A stretch of DNA of 32,383 bases from Sphingomonadaceae bacterium. GTDB lineage: Bacteria; Pseudomonadota; Alphaproteobacteria; Sphingomonadales; Sphingomonadaceae. How positions within the stretch are numbered: the first letter of the stretch is position 1; each line of letters begins with the position of its first letter. This document shows positions 7,291 to 15,182 of the stretch, piece after piece. The position numbers were made by a program, and so were the translations under genes. The notes beneath the pieces are model-generated. The model was given only the letters and a program-made list of their open reading frames with translations, did no database searches and was not told the DNA's origin. The stretch is from NCBI GenBank assembly GCA_947473355.1, contig CANJCQ010000047.1:1-32383 (forward strand). Reading direction: 5' to 3'.

Positions 7291-8027
7291 CGCAGATGGC
7301 AAATGAGGCGGCAACCACACCAATAGCCACTCTGGGCGATGTGCTGCGCAGCCTTGCATTCTATGTCCTGTTCTATGGCGGATCGATTGGGCTGGTGGCT
7401 GTCGCCGTCGCGGTGCTGACCCTGGCGCCGTCGCGGTTTCGCGGCTACGCCGACGGCTGGTCGGCCTATCACCGTTTCTGCGTGCGCCATCTGCTCGGCA
7501 TTCGCATCGCGATCAGCGGATCACTTCCCGAGGGTCCCTTGCTCGTCGCCTGCAAGCACGAAAGCTTTTTCGAGGCGATCGACATGCCGCGACTGATCGC
7601 CAATCCTTCGGTTTTCGCCAAGGCAGAGCTGATGCGCATTCCACTGTGGGGCAAGGCTGCCACTGCCTATGGCCTGATCAGCGTGGCGCGCGAGCAAGGC
7701 GCGAAGACCCTGCGCGCCATGGTAACAGCGGCACGAAAATTGTCCGCCGAAGGGCGGCCGCTGGTGATCTTTCCCGAAGGCACTCGCGTGCCGCACGGCC
7801 AGCGGCCGGCGCTGCAGGCTGGCTTTGCCGGGCTCTACAAGCTGCTCGATCTGCCGGTTGTGCCGATTGCCGTGCGCAGCGGCACGATATATCATCGGCG
7901 CTGGAAGCGGCGCGGGACCATCCAGATCCTGATCGGCGATCCGATACCCGCTGGCCTGCCGCGCGAGGAAATCGAAGCACGGGTGTTGGCAGCGATCAAC
8001 GCGCTCAATTCCGAGGAAGATGCATGA
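7287..8027 (+). CDS. plsC: 1-acyl-sn-glycerol-3-phosphate acyltransferase (PlsC-like)
   Basis: A 246-residue acyltransferase predicted to transfer a fatty acyl group to lysophosphatidate at the inner membrane to give phosphatidate. An N-terminal hydrophobic helix lies at about 25-48. The catalytic block is KHESFFEAID (about 90-99), where the usual H-X4-D is H-X4-E as in many alphaproteobacterial members, followed by 'FPEGTR' (about 161-166) and a 'LPVVPIAVRSG' block. The start ATG overlaps the stop of the YdcF-like gene (ATGA) and its own stop overlaps the following transporter gene in the same way. The substrate may be glycerol-based or an ornithine-lipid precursor; the first is the default. 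Confidence 0.88.
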   Translation: MTQMANEAATTPIATLGDVLRSLAFYVLFYGGSIGLVAVAVAVLTLAPSRFRGYADGWSAYHRFCVRHLLGIRIAISGSLPEGPLLVACKHESFFEAIDMPRLIANPSVFAKAELMRIPLWGKAATAYGLISVAREQGAKTLRAMVTAARKLSAEGRPLVIFPEGTRVPHGQRPALQAGFAGLYKLLDLPVVPIAVRSGTIYHRRWKRRGTIQILIGDPIPAGLPREEIEARVLAAINALNSEEDA

Positions 8028-9301
8028 CAGACAAGCCGGGCCGCCGCGACCATCCGGTAAAGCGGCGCTCGCTGTTCAAGGTGCTCGGCCCCGGCCTCGT
8101 CACCGGCGCGGCCGATGACGATCCCAGCGGTATCGGCACCTACAGCCAGGTCGGCGCGCAATTCGGCTATGGCATGGCCTGGACGATGTTCTTCGGCTTT
8201 CCGCTGCTCGCATCGATCCAGGCAATCTGCGCCCAGATCGGCGCGGTCACCGGCAAGGGCATCGCGCAGAACCTGCGTCAGCACTATCCGCGCGCGCTGC
8301 TGCAGGCGGTGGTCATGCTGCTGCTGATTGCCAATGTCATCAATCTGGGGGCCGATCTTGGCGCCATGGCCGCAGCGCTGGTGTTGCTTATCCCCGGGCC
8401 GGTGCTGCTCTACACCTTCATGTTCGGGCTGGTCAGCGTCGGTCTCGAGATTTTCGTCAGCTACAATCGCTACGTCAATGTGCTGAAATGGACCACGCTG
8501 TCGCTGTTTGCCTATGTGGGAGTGGTTTTTGTCGCCGGGGTGCCGCTGGGCGAGGCAGTGCGCAATACACTGGTGCCCAGCTTCACTTTCGACAAGCCGC
8601 ATACCATGGCGCTGGTCGCCATTTTCGGCACGACGATCAGCCCCTACCTGTTCTTCTGGCAGGCGGGGCAAGAAGTGGAAGAACAACACCGCCGCCATGT
8701 CAAACCGCTTTGCGTCTCGCCGCGCAGTGTCGGGCGCGAGCTGGCGCGGATCCGGGTGGATACGCTTGTCGGCATGGGCTTCTCGCATCTGGTTGCCCTG
8801 TTCATAATCGTCGCCACTGCGGCGACCCTGCACGCCCATGGGATTACCGACATCACCAGTGCGGCGCAGGCAGCCGAAGCACTGCGGCCGATTGCCGGCG
8901 ATCTTGCCTTTGGTCTCTTCGCGCTGGGCATTATTGGCACCGGCCTGCTCGCTGTGCCGGTACTGGCCGGCAGCGCCGCCTATGCGGTCAGCGAAACCTT
9001 CGGCTGGACCGAGGGCCTCGACCGCAAGCCGCGCGAGGCCAAGGCTTTCTATGGCGTGATAGCCGTGGCGACGCTGGCAGGCTTCGCGCTCAATCTGCTC
9101 GCCATCGATCCGATGAAAGCGCTCTATTGGGCGGCAGTGGTCAATGGCCTGCTCGCCCCGCCCCTGATGATCATCACCATGCTGATCGCGCGCAATCGCC
9201 AAGTGATGGGAGGGCTGGTCATTTCGAAGGGTCTCGCATTCGGCGGCTGGCTGTCGACTCTGGTGATGGTGGTGATCGCGGTGCTGTTCCTGACGGTCTG
9301 A
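8024..9301 (+). CDS. NRAMP-family transporter with atypical metal-site motifs
   Basis: A 425-residue polytopic membrane protein whose ATG overlaps the plsC stop (ATGA). About eleven hydrophobic segments are visible. In helix 1 the classical DPGN is replaced by DPSG (Asp33-Gly36, within AADDDPSGIGTYSQ). In helix 6 the classical MPHN is replaced by 'TTISPYLFFWQ' (about 200-210), so the methionine that gives transition-metal selectivity and the histidine are both missing. This is the divergent branch of the family (NRAMP-related). Such changes are known in Mg2+-transporting NRAMP-related proteins, so Mn2+/Fe2+ import should not be assumed. The charged loop 'EVEEQHRRHVKPL' follows helix 6. Confidence 0.82.
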   Translation: MTDKPGRRDHPVKRRSLFKVLGPGLVTGAADDDPSGIGTYSQVGAQFGYGMAWTMFFGFPLLASIQAICAQIGAVTGKGIAQNLRQHYPRALLQAVVMLLLIANVINLGADLGAMAAALVLLIPGPVLLYTFMFGLVSVGLEIFVSYNRYVNVLKWTTLSLFAYVGVVFVAGVPLGEAVRNTLVPSFTFDKPHTMALVAIFGTTISPYLFFWQAGQEVEEQHRRHVKPLCVSPRSVGRELARIRVDTLVGMGFSHLVALFIIVATAATLHAHGITDITSAAQAAEALRPIAGDLAFGLFALGIIGTGLLAVPVLAGSAAYAVSETFGWTEGLDRKPREAKAFYGVIAVATLAGFALNLLAIDPMKALYWAAVVNGLLAPPLMIITMLIARNRQVMGGLVISKGLAFGGWLSTLVMVVIAVLFLTV

Positions 9302-9310
9302 CTGCGAGGA

Positions 9311-10558
9311 TCAGTGAGCCGCCTTGGCCGGATAGTGCAGCCTGCGAAACAGCCGACCCTTCTCGCTGAACAGCACTGCCAGTAGCGCAACCGAACCAGC
9401 GATCAGCAGCGCCATAGCCAACGGCCGCGCCGTGCCATCATAAGCCTGGCCGATAGCCGCGCCGATCAGCGAGGCAGTGACCATGCGCAGGAAGGTCTGC
9501 ACCGACGCCGCGGCGCCAGCGATTGCACCGAAGGGTTGCAGCGCGATCGAAGTGAAATTGGCGCCGATGAAGCCCATCAGGCACATGTTCGATCCCATCA
9601 GCAGCGCGAACTGCCACAAGGCCTCATCTTCGCTGGAGGCGGCCACAAATTGCAGGCTACTGATCGCGATATAGGCCAGCAATGCGGTGTGCGAGACCCG
9701 CCGCGCACCAAAGCGCTCGACGATCCGCGAATTGCCGAAATTGGCGACTGACATGGTGAAAGCGAGGCAGCCGAACACCAGCGGGAAGGCAACGCCTGCC
9801 TTGAAATGCTCGGCGATCAGCTGCTGCGCGCTGTTGATGAAACCCCACATCGCGCTCATCGTCAGCGCGCTGCCAATAACATAGCCGATGCTGGCCCGCG
9901 TCGTCAGCACCCGCGCCATGTTTATTGCAATGGCGCGCGGCTGGATCTGCTGGCGGTTCTCCGGGTGCATGGTTTCGGGCAGACGCACATAGGCCCAGGT
10001 CCCGACAATCACCCCCATCGCGGCGATGAAGACGAAGATCCACCGCCAGCTCGCCACCAGCAGCACCAGCTGTCCAAGACCGGGCGCGATCATCGGCACG
10101 GTCATGAACACCACCGAGACCAGCGATTGCAGCCGGGCCATGCGGTCGCCTTCCAGCCGGTCGCGGATGATCGCCGGCGGCAGCACCGACAGCCCGCTGC
10201 AGCCTATGCCCTGGATGAAGCGCAGCAGCACCAGCGACTGGAAATCCTGCACCAGCGCGCAGCCCAGCGAAGTGACGATAAATATGGCAAGGCTGGCCAT
10301 CACCACCGGGCGGCGACCAAAACGGTCTGACAAGGTGCCCGGCACCAGTGCCCCGAGCCCCGCGCCCAGCAGGAATACGCCGATCACCAGCTGGCGCGAA
10401 TTGGGATCGCCGCTACCCAGATCCTGGCTGATCACGCCGAGCGCCGGCAACATTGCATCGATCGCCAGCGCCTGCAGCGCCTGCAAAAGTGCCATCATTG
10501 CGACAAATTCGCGCTCGCCCAATGGCGGGCGAGTCGAGGTTTCCGGGGAGGAGGCCAT
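9311..10558 (-). CDS. Bcr/CflA-type MFS efflux transporter
   Basis: About 415 residues from ATG 10558, which has AAGG about 8 bases upstream; an in-frame TTG at 10576 is less likely. Twelve hydrophobic helices and the MFS signature 'GTLSDRFGRRPVVMAS' between helices 2 and 3 are visible, as is the Bcr/CflA pattern 'DAMLPALGVISQDLG' in helix 1 and 'ELP' replaced by 'RLPETMHPENRQ' in the central loop. Members export drugs such as bicyclomycin, or small metabolites. It lies 48 bases after the GMC dehydrogenase gene on the same strand, so it could be co-transcribed, but its ribosome site lies in a strong hairpin. The substrate is unknown. Confidence 0.85.
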   Translation of the reverse strand: MASSPETSTRPPLGEREFVAMMALLQALQALAIDAMLPALGVISQDLGSGDPNSRQLVIGVFLLGAGLGALVPGTLSDRFGRRPVVMASLAIFIVTSLGCALVQDFQSLVLLRFIQGIGCSGLSVLPPAIIRDRLEGDRMARLQSLVSVVFMTVPMIAPGLGQLVLLVASWRWIFVFIAAMGVIVGTWAYVRLPETMHPENRQQIQPRAIAINMARVLTTRASIGYVIGSALTMSAMWGFINSAQQLIAEHFKAGVAFPLVFGCLAFTMSVANFGNSRIVERFGARRVSHTALLAYIAISSLQFVAASSEDEALWQFALLMGSNMCLMGFIGANFTSIALQPFGAIAGAAASVQTFLRMVTASLIGAAIGQAYDGTARPLAMALLIAGSVALLAVLFSEKGRLFRRLHYPAKAAH

Positions 10559-10585
10559 CCATTGCCTTTGGGGCAAAGGATGGCC
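10553..10585 (-). promoter_or_regulatory. hairpin covering the start codon of the Bcr/CflA gene
   Basis: On the minus strand GGCCATCC (10585-10578) pairs with GGATGGCC (10560-10553), and TTGCC/GGCAA pairs inside it across one T-T mismatch, with a 5-base loop. The start codon ATG (10558-10556) is in the outer stem and the AAGG ribosome site is in the loop and inner stem. Translation start would be masked unless the structure is opened. It could alternatively work as a terminator-like structure after the GMC gene, though no T-run follows. Confidence 0.5.
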
Positions 10586-10606
10586 GATGGCTAGAGCCAG
10601 TCCCGG

Positions 10607-12292
10607 TTAAATCGTCCCCGCCTTGAGGAATTCGCTGGCATGATGCGCCGCCCGTGCGGACAGCGCCATATAGGTCAGCGACGGGTTTTGGCACCCGGAC
10701 GAAGCCATGGCCGCGCCATCGGTGATGAACAGGTTGGGCACTTCATGCGCCTGGTTGTACTTGTTGAGCACTGAAGTCTTGGGATCCTTGCCCATGCAGG
10801 CCGTGCCCATTTCATGGATGGCGAGACCCGGATCGCCGGGTTCCTTGGCCACGGAAATAACGATCCCGCCCGCCGCCTTCATCATCGCCTGGCCATCCTC
10901 GAGAATCTGCTTGCTCATCGCCCGCTCATTGGGGCCATGCTGGCAATTGACCTCGACCACCGGGATGCCCCACTGGTCCTTTTTGGTCGGGCTCAGCGTC
11001 ACCCGGTTATCCGGATTGGGCAGCATTTCGCCGAAACCGGAAATGTAGCTGAACCACGGCCCCAGCTTGCGCGCCCGCGCCTTAAGTTCTGCGCCGATGC
11101 CCGGCTGCCCCATCCCGGCGCGCCAGCCCATGCGGCTGACCCCGCCCTGATAGCCATAACCGCGCACGAAGCCGTCTCCTGCTTCGGTGACATTGCGGAA
11201 GCGCGGAATGTAGAGCCCGTTGGGGCGGCGGCCGTGATAAAAGCTGTCCTGCGGCCCACCGGGAAAAATGCCAGCAACCGACAGCGCAAACAAGTGGTCC
11301 ATCAGGTTACGCCCGACCATGTCCGAACCATTGGCCAGCCCGCGCGGCATGGCTTCCGACTTCGAATTGAGCAATATCTGCGCGGTGCCAATGGTCGAGG
11401 CATTGAGGAAGACCACCTTGGCCTCGAAGGTCTTGCCGGCCCTGGTGTTCTGATCGATCGTGCGCACCCCGGTGACCTTGCCGGTCTTGGGGTCATGGAT
11501 CACCGAGTGGACGATCTGGTCAGTAATGATCGTCAGGTTGCCGGTGCGCTCGGCAGCGGGCAGCGATGATGACAGGCTCGAATGATAGGCGCCATAAGAG
11601 CAGCCGCGATCGCAAAGCGATCGGGCCTGGCATGACGTGCGTCCAAGCTCCTCATGATGCGGCTGCGCCACCGATAGGTTGGCAGTGCGCCCAGGAATGA
11701 CCTTGCGGGTCGGGAAGGCTTTCTCGACGCCGGCCTTGAACATCAGTTCGCCGTCGTTGAGGCCGAAGGCCGGCAGGAATTCGCCATCGGGCAGCTGCGG
11801 CAGGCCTTCCTTTGATCCGGCAACGCCAATGAATTTCTCGACATGGCTGTACCACGGGGCGAGGTCGTCATAGCGGATCGGCCAGTCAGAGCCGTGGCCG
11901 TCAGTGGCATTTGCCTCGAAATCCTGCGCGGACAGGCGATAGGACTGGCGCCCCCACATGATCGAACGGCCACCGAGGTGATAGCCACGAATCCAGGCGA
12001 AGGGCTTGCCCACCGGTGTTTCATAGGGGTTTTCATCATCCTTGACCCAGTATTGCTGCGTCGGCGCGGTGATGAACGAATCCTTCTGGATCTTGTAGTG
12101 GCGCGCGAGGTCTTCCTCGGGAACCATGCCGGCATTGGGCACTTCCCAAGGGCGCAGACCGTCGGTGTAGCTTTCACCGTGCACCATGTTGCGCCCGCGC
12201 TCGATTACCAGGACCTTGAGGCCCCGTTCGCACAATTCCTTGGCGGACATGCCGCCGCTCATGCCGGAGCCGACTACGATTGCATCGAACAT
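10607..12292 (-). CDS. GMC-family flavoprotein dehydrogenase (sugar 3-dehydrogenase type)
   Basis: A 561-residue FAD enzyme. The Rossmann motif is GSGMSGG (8-14). The 'GYHLGGRSIMWGRQSYRLS' stretch and the C-terminal active-site pair His493 (HEMGTACMG) and Asn536 (CQNPSLT) mark the GMC superfamily. The cysteine-rich 'CQARSLCDRGCSYGAYHSS' segment is typical of the pyranose/glucoside 3-dehydrogenase branch that works with a small subunit-3 partner, which is encoded 18 bases upstream. By analogy with Caulobacter LacA/LacC it would oxidise C3 of a sugar or glycoside and pass electrons to the respiratory chain. AGGAG precedes the ATG. It has no signal peptide and would be exported, if at all, together with its Tat-type partner. 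The exact sugar is unknown. Confidence 0.85.
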   Translation of the reverse strand: MFDAIVVGSGMSGGMSAKELCERGLKVLVIERGRNMVHGESYTDGLRPWEVPNAGMVPEEDLARHYKIQKDSFITAPTQQYWVKDDENPYETPVGKPFAWIRGYHLGGRSIMWGRQSYRLSAQDFEANATDGHGSDWPIRYDDLAPWYSHVEKFIGVAGSKEGLPQLPDGEFLPAFGLNDGELMFKAGVEKAFPTRKVIPGRTANLSVAQPHHEELGRTSCQARSLCDRGCSYGAYHSSLSSSLPAAERTGNLTIITDQIVHSVIHDPKTGKVTGVRTIDQNTRAGKTFEAKVVFLNASTIGTAQILLNSKSEAMPRGLANGSDMVGRNLMDHLFALSVAGIFPGGPQDSFYHGRRPNGLYIPRFRNVTEAGDGFVRGYGYQGGVSRMGWRAGMGQPGIGAELKARARKLGPWFSYISGFGEMLPNPDNRVTLSPTKKDQWGIPVVEVNCQHGPNERAMSKQILEDGQAMMKAAGGIVISVAKEPGDPGLAIHEMGTACMGKDPKTSVLNKYNQAHEVPNLFITDGAAMASSGCQNPSLTYMALSARAAHHASEFLKAGTI

Positions 12293-12310
12293 ATTGCGTC
12301 GCTCCTGCGC

Positions 12311-12940
12311 TTAAAACATGCCCAGCCCGCCGGTATTGCGGGTCTCGGGGGTTACCTTGACGGATGGGGTCCAGCCCCCGGGCGAATGCTCGTAAACCAG
12401 CTCGGTGGTGAGCGCTTCCTCGGAATAATAGTAGAGCAGGATGATCAGCTCGCGCAGCTTGGCATAGCCAGGGTCGGCCACGGCCGGGCCCGCCATCATC
12501 GCGACCATGCCCTTGAGCCCGCGCGTGTCGGGCACGCTCTTGAGTGCGGCGATGTCGTATGGGGTAAGCAGCGCCTTGCGCTGATCAGGCGTGAGCGCGG
12601 CAAAGCCCTTCTTTTCCTGCGCCATGGCCGCATCATTGATCTTGGTGAGCGCGCCGACCAGCTCGACCTTGCGCTGCGGCGAGGCCCAGTTGAGCAACAG
12701 CGCATCGAACTTGGCCGGAACGTGGGCACCCAGCGCGCCGGGGGTATCGGTCTGCGGGATTATCGTATCGGCGACCGCGCTCAGCAGGGTCAGACGGGCA
12801 GGCGTGAGGAAGCGCCGTGCGCCCCGTGCTGTCCCCCGTGCCACTCTGGCCAGCGCCTCGCCGGGTACGGCCGCCGCGCCGAGCAGCCAGGCCGCGCGTT
12901 CGATCAGCGTGCGCCGGTCCATAAGCGATAGTGCAGTCAT
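12311..12940 (-). CDS. gluconate 2-dehydrogenase subunit 3-like small subunit, Tat signal
   Basis: A 209-residue protein from ATG 12940, chosen because AAGGA lies 9-10 bases upstream (an upstream GTG is in frame but has no site). The N-terminus MDRRTLIERAAWLLGAAA resembles a twin-arginine signal. The rest has the subunit-3 pattern: 'LTLLSAVADTIIPQTDTPGALGAHVPAKFDALL', 'LTPDQRKALLTPYD', and 'KLRELIILLYYYSEEALTTELVYEHSPGGW'. These subunits hold or export the flavoprotein subunit of periplasmic sugar dehydrogenases. It precedes the GMC gene in the same transcript and follows a promoter that contains the TTGGTCAGACCAA palindrome. No cytochrome c subunit is encoded next to it, so the electron acceptor is elsewhere. 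Confidence 0.85.
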   Translation of the reverse strand: MTALSLMDRRTLIERAAWLLGAAAVPGEALARVARGTARGARRFLTPARLTLLSAVADTIIPQTDTPGALGAHVPAKFDALLLNWASPQRKVELVGALTKINDAAMAQEKKGFAALTPDQRKALLTPYDIAALKSVPDTRGLKGMVAMMAGPAVADPGYAKLRELIILLYYYSEEALTTELVYEHSPGGWTPSVKVTPETRNTGGLGMF

Positions 12941-12993
12941 CGGCAGGATCCTTTCGAACTTGGCAGTGTCTGTCGCTGCCACGGATTTGGTTC

Positions 12994-13022
12994 ACTATGC
13001 AAACGATTTTTGGTCAGACCAA
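12994..13022 (-). promoter_or_regulatory. promoter with 13-bp palindromic operator for the dehydrogenase pair
   Basis: TTGGTCAGACCAA at 13010-13022 is a perfect palindrome around a central A. On the minus strand it overlaps a -35-like TTGGTC (13022-13017), which is 17 bases from a -10-like CATAGT (12999-12994). The start of the small-subunit gene is 54 bases further on. The TGGT-N3-ACCA form is typical of FadR-subfamily GntR repressor sites. The same core occurs at 18555-18565. The regulator is not encoded in this window. Confidence 0.65.
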
Positions 13023-13038
13023 TTTGGGCTTGGCCAAT

Positions 13039-13896
13039 TCAGCCAGCGGCCCAGCAATCGCGGATCAACTGATAGCCTTCGCTATAGACTTCCTCCGGGC
13101 TGGCAAAGAAATCGCGCCATACTCTGGTCGCCGCCGCCAACTCAGGCACACCGCGCCCGAAAGCCTCAATGGTCAGCCAGCCGTCATAGCCGAGCGCCTT
13201 GAGCGCCGCGATCGTCTCGCGGATCTTGGCGTGGCCGCGACCCGGCGTGCCGCGATCGTTCTCCGAAATATGGACATGGGCAAGGTTGCCCGAGGCATGG
13301 AGAGCGTGAAGCGCGGCAATCGGGTCCTTCTCCTCGATATTGGCGTGGAAGGTATCATAGAGGATGCCGATGCCGCCCTCACCCACCCGCGCTGCATAGG
13401 CAATTGCCTGTTCGCAAGTGTTGAGCAGGTAGGCCTCGAAGCGGTTGAGCGGCTCCAGCCCGGCAATGATCCCGGCAGAGCTGAGCAGCGGCAGCACCTT
13501 CCGGTGAACCTCGGCGCAATGCTCCAGTTCGGCTTCGCTCGGTCGGTCGCCCGAAAACACGCCCAATGGCTGGAACCACGGCCCGGCCATGACCTGCCCG
13601 CCAAGAATGGCGGTGCAATCGATCACGCGGCTGAGATGATCGAGCCCCCGGCCCCGCGCCGCGCTATCCGCCGAAAGCGGACTGTGCGCCTCGTCGGGGA
13701 TGAGTGCGACAACTGTGCGCTCAAGTCCAATGTCATCGAGCACGCCCGCCAGCCATCGATAGTGGCTTTCGTCGCTCACATCGAACACCGGGATCTCGAC
13801 ACCGTCGAACCCGGTCTCCTTCAGCGCGACGAGCGCGGGCACGTGTTCCTCGACGACGTGCCCGGTCCACAGCAACATGTTCATGCCGATTTTCAT
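13039..13896 (-). CDS. sugar phosphate isomerase/epimerase family protein, 3-epimerase-like
   Basis: A 285-residue TIM-barrel protein. The metal-binding residues expected of ketose 3-epimerases are at Glu148 (GLEPLNRFE), Asp181 (YDTFHANIEE), His207 (AHVHISEND) and Glu244 (IEAFG), with Arg220 and His222 in 'GTPGRGH'. The spacing is almost that of D-tagatose 3-epimerase. In 3-keto-sugar pathways members of this fold also isomerise or cleave 3-keto-glycosides, so the substrate could be a free ketose or a 3-keto sugar. It follows the MFS gene after 5 bases, so the two are cotranscribed. AT-rich DNA with an operator-like palindrome begins soon after its stop. Confidence 0.8.
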   Translation of the reverse strand: MKIGMNMLLWTGHVVEEHVPALVALKETGFDGVEIPVFDVSDESHYRWLAGVLDDIGLERTVVALIPDEAHSPLSADSAARGRGLDHLSRVIDCTAILGGQVMAGPWFQPLGVFSGDRPSEAELEHCAEVHRKVLPLLSSAGIIAGLEPLNRFEAYLLNTCEQAIAYAARVGEGGIGILYDTFHANIEEKDPIAALHALHASGNLAHVHISENDRGTPGRGHAKIRETIAALKALGYDGWLTIEAFGRGVPELAAATRVWRDFFASPEEVYSEGYQLIRDCWAAG

Positions 13897-13901
13897 GGGG
13901 T

Positions 13902-15155
13902 TCAGGCTTTCCGGTTATTGCGTTCGAGCAGCCACACGACTGCGAAGATGAAGAACAGCACCAAGGGGATCACCGCCACGGACTGGAACGATGCCTGCGC
14001 CGCGCTGGCCTCGTTGCCGCCGACCGCGAGCTTGGCCTGGTCATAGATCGCACCGATGCGGGGCAGCACGAAATAGATCGAGAGCGCCCCGGCAAAACCG
14101 ATCAGGCCGATGCCCCAGGGTCCACTCTTCGGGAAGCGCCGCGCGGCAGCCGCCAGCATGGTCGGCCACATGAAGCAGACGCCTACTGCCCACAGCGTCG
14201 CCGCAATCAGCGCGGTGGCAGGCGAATTGGCAACACCCAGCAGCCAGAGGCCGAGCGCGGCCGGAAGTGTGCACATGCACAAGAGGCCGACATCAGTGAA
14301 GCGGTGCTCAAGCGGCCCGGCGAAATGCCGCATCACGAACATGATCGCCGAAACATAGACCAGCAGCAGAATGCCCGACATGCTCACCGTGGCGCTGAGC
14401 GCGACATTGACCCATGCGCCTGGCCCCAATTCGGCGGCAGCAGTCAGCAGCATGATCGCAAAGAATGTCCAGAAGCTGATCCGCTTGAACGGTTCGGCCA
14501 TCATCTCGCCAAAGCTCACGCCCTTGACCGCGCTCTCGGTTTGCGGAAACTCGTGGCGCAGCGCCCACAGGCCAAATACCACGCCCGGCACTATGCTCAT
14601 CACCACCAGCACCCGCCAGCCGACCACGTTCTGGTCAATCAGGAAATAGCTCAGCAGCCCGCCGATGATCAGCCCAAACGGCCACCAGGCGTGCAGCGAA
14701 TTGAGCTTGCCGGTTTTGTCGCCGGGATAGATCGTGGTGCACAGCGGGTTGATCGAGCCTTCGGTCGCACCCCAGGCGAGGCCCCAGACGACCATGCCGA
14801 TGTTGAGCAAGGTGTTCATCGAAGCATAGTCCGCGGAATTGGCCGCGAGCAGGGTCAGCACCGGGCCGGCGATGAAACACAGCGAGGCAAACAGGATCAC
14901 TCGCTTGGCTCCGAACCGGTCAAGGAACGGGCTGATCACCAGCAGGCTCAGCGCAAAGCCGAGGAACGAATTGCCCAGCGCCCCGCCGATCAGCTCGCCA
15001 GCATGGGCGGCGTCGTGCGGATCGAACAGTTCTGCCTTGATCGCCTTGGAGGCCCCGGCGCGCACAGCATTGGCAAAGGCGGCGGTGAACAGCGCCAGCA
15101 CGCTGATCCAGAACAACGCCTTGTGGTTGGCCGGTGGGCCTGCATGGTCTTTCAT
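13902..15155 (-). CDS. MFS transporter, sugar:H+ symporter type
   Basis: A 417-residue protein with twelve hydrophobic helices and the inter-helix signature 'SPFLDRFGAKRVILFAS'. The stretch 'GLAWGATEGSINPLCTTIYPGDKTGKLNSLHAWWPFGLIIGGLLSYFL' resembles the FHS/FucP and nucleoside-sugar branch of the MFS, where a conserved 'LN..H....G...G' follows the fourth helix. GGGGGAG lies 6 bases before the ATG. Being placed between two isomerase/epimerase genes it most likely imports the sugar, or the oxidised sugar formed in the periplasm by the GMC dehydrogenase. Substrate assignment is inference. Confidence 0.82.
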   Translation of the reverse strand: MKDHAGPPANHKALFWISVLALFTAAFANAVRAGASKAIKAELFDPHDAAHAGELIGGALGNSFLGFALSLLVISPFLDRFGAKRVILFASLCFIAGPVLTLLAANSADYASMNTLLNIGMVVWGLAWGATEGSINPLCTTIYPGDKTGKLNSLHAWWPFGLIIGGLLSYFLIDQNVVGWRVLVVMSIVPGVVFGLWALRHEFPQTESAVKGVSFGEMMAEPFKRISFWTFFAIMLLTAAAELGPGAWVNVALSATVSMSGILLLVYVSAIMFVMRHFAGPLEHRFTDVGLLCMCTLPAALGLWLLGVANSPATALIAATLWAVGVCFMWPTMLAAAARRFPKSGPWGIGLIGFAGALSIYFVLPRIGAIYDQAKLAVGGNEASAAQASFQSVAVIPLVLFFIFAVVWLLERNNRKA

Positions 15156-15182
15156 ATGTGCTCCCCCTTCTGATTATTATTG

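Noticed and set aside
5716..7359. 547-codon open frame on the minus strand
   Set aside because: Antisense to ftsX and the YdcF-like gene; Ser/Arg/Ala-rich composition without family similarity.
7646..8023. N-terminal extension of the NRAMP-family gene
   Set aside because: The extra residues are the shadow of plsC in another frame; the ATG at 8024 overlaps the plsC stop and gives the proper N-terminus.
7892..9202. 436-codon open frame on the minus strand
   Set aside because: Antisense to the NRAMP-family gene; His/Gln/Arg-rich shadow sequence typical of the reverse of membrane protein genes.
13704..15173. 489-codon open frame on the plus strand
   Set aside because: Antisense to the MFS transporter and part of the epimerase gene; no recognisable motif.
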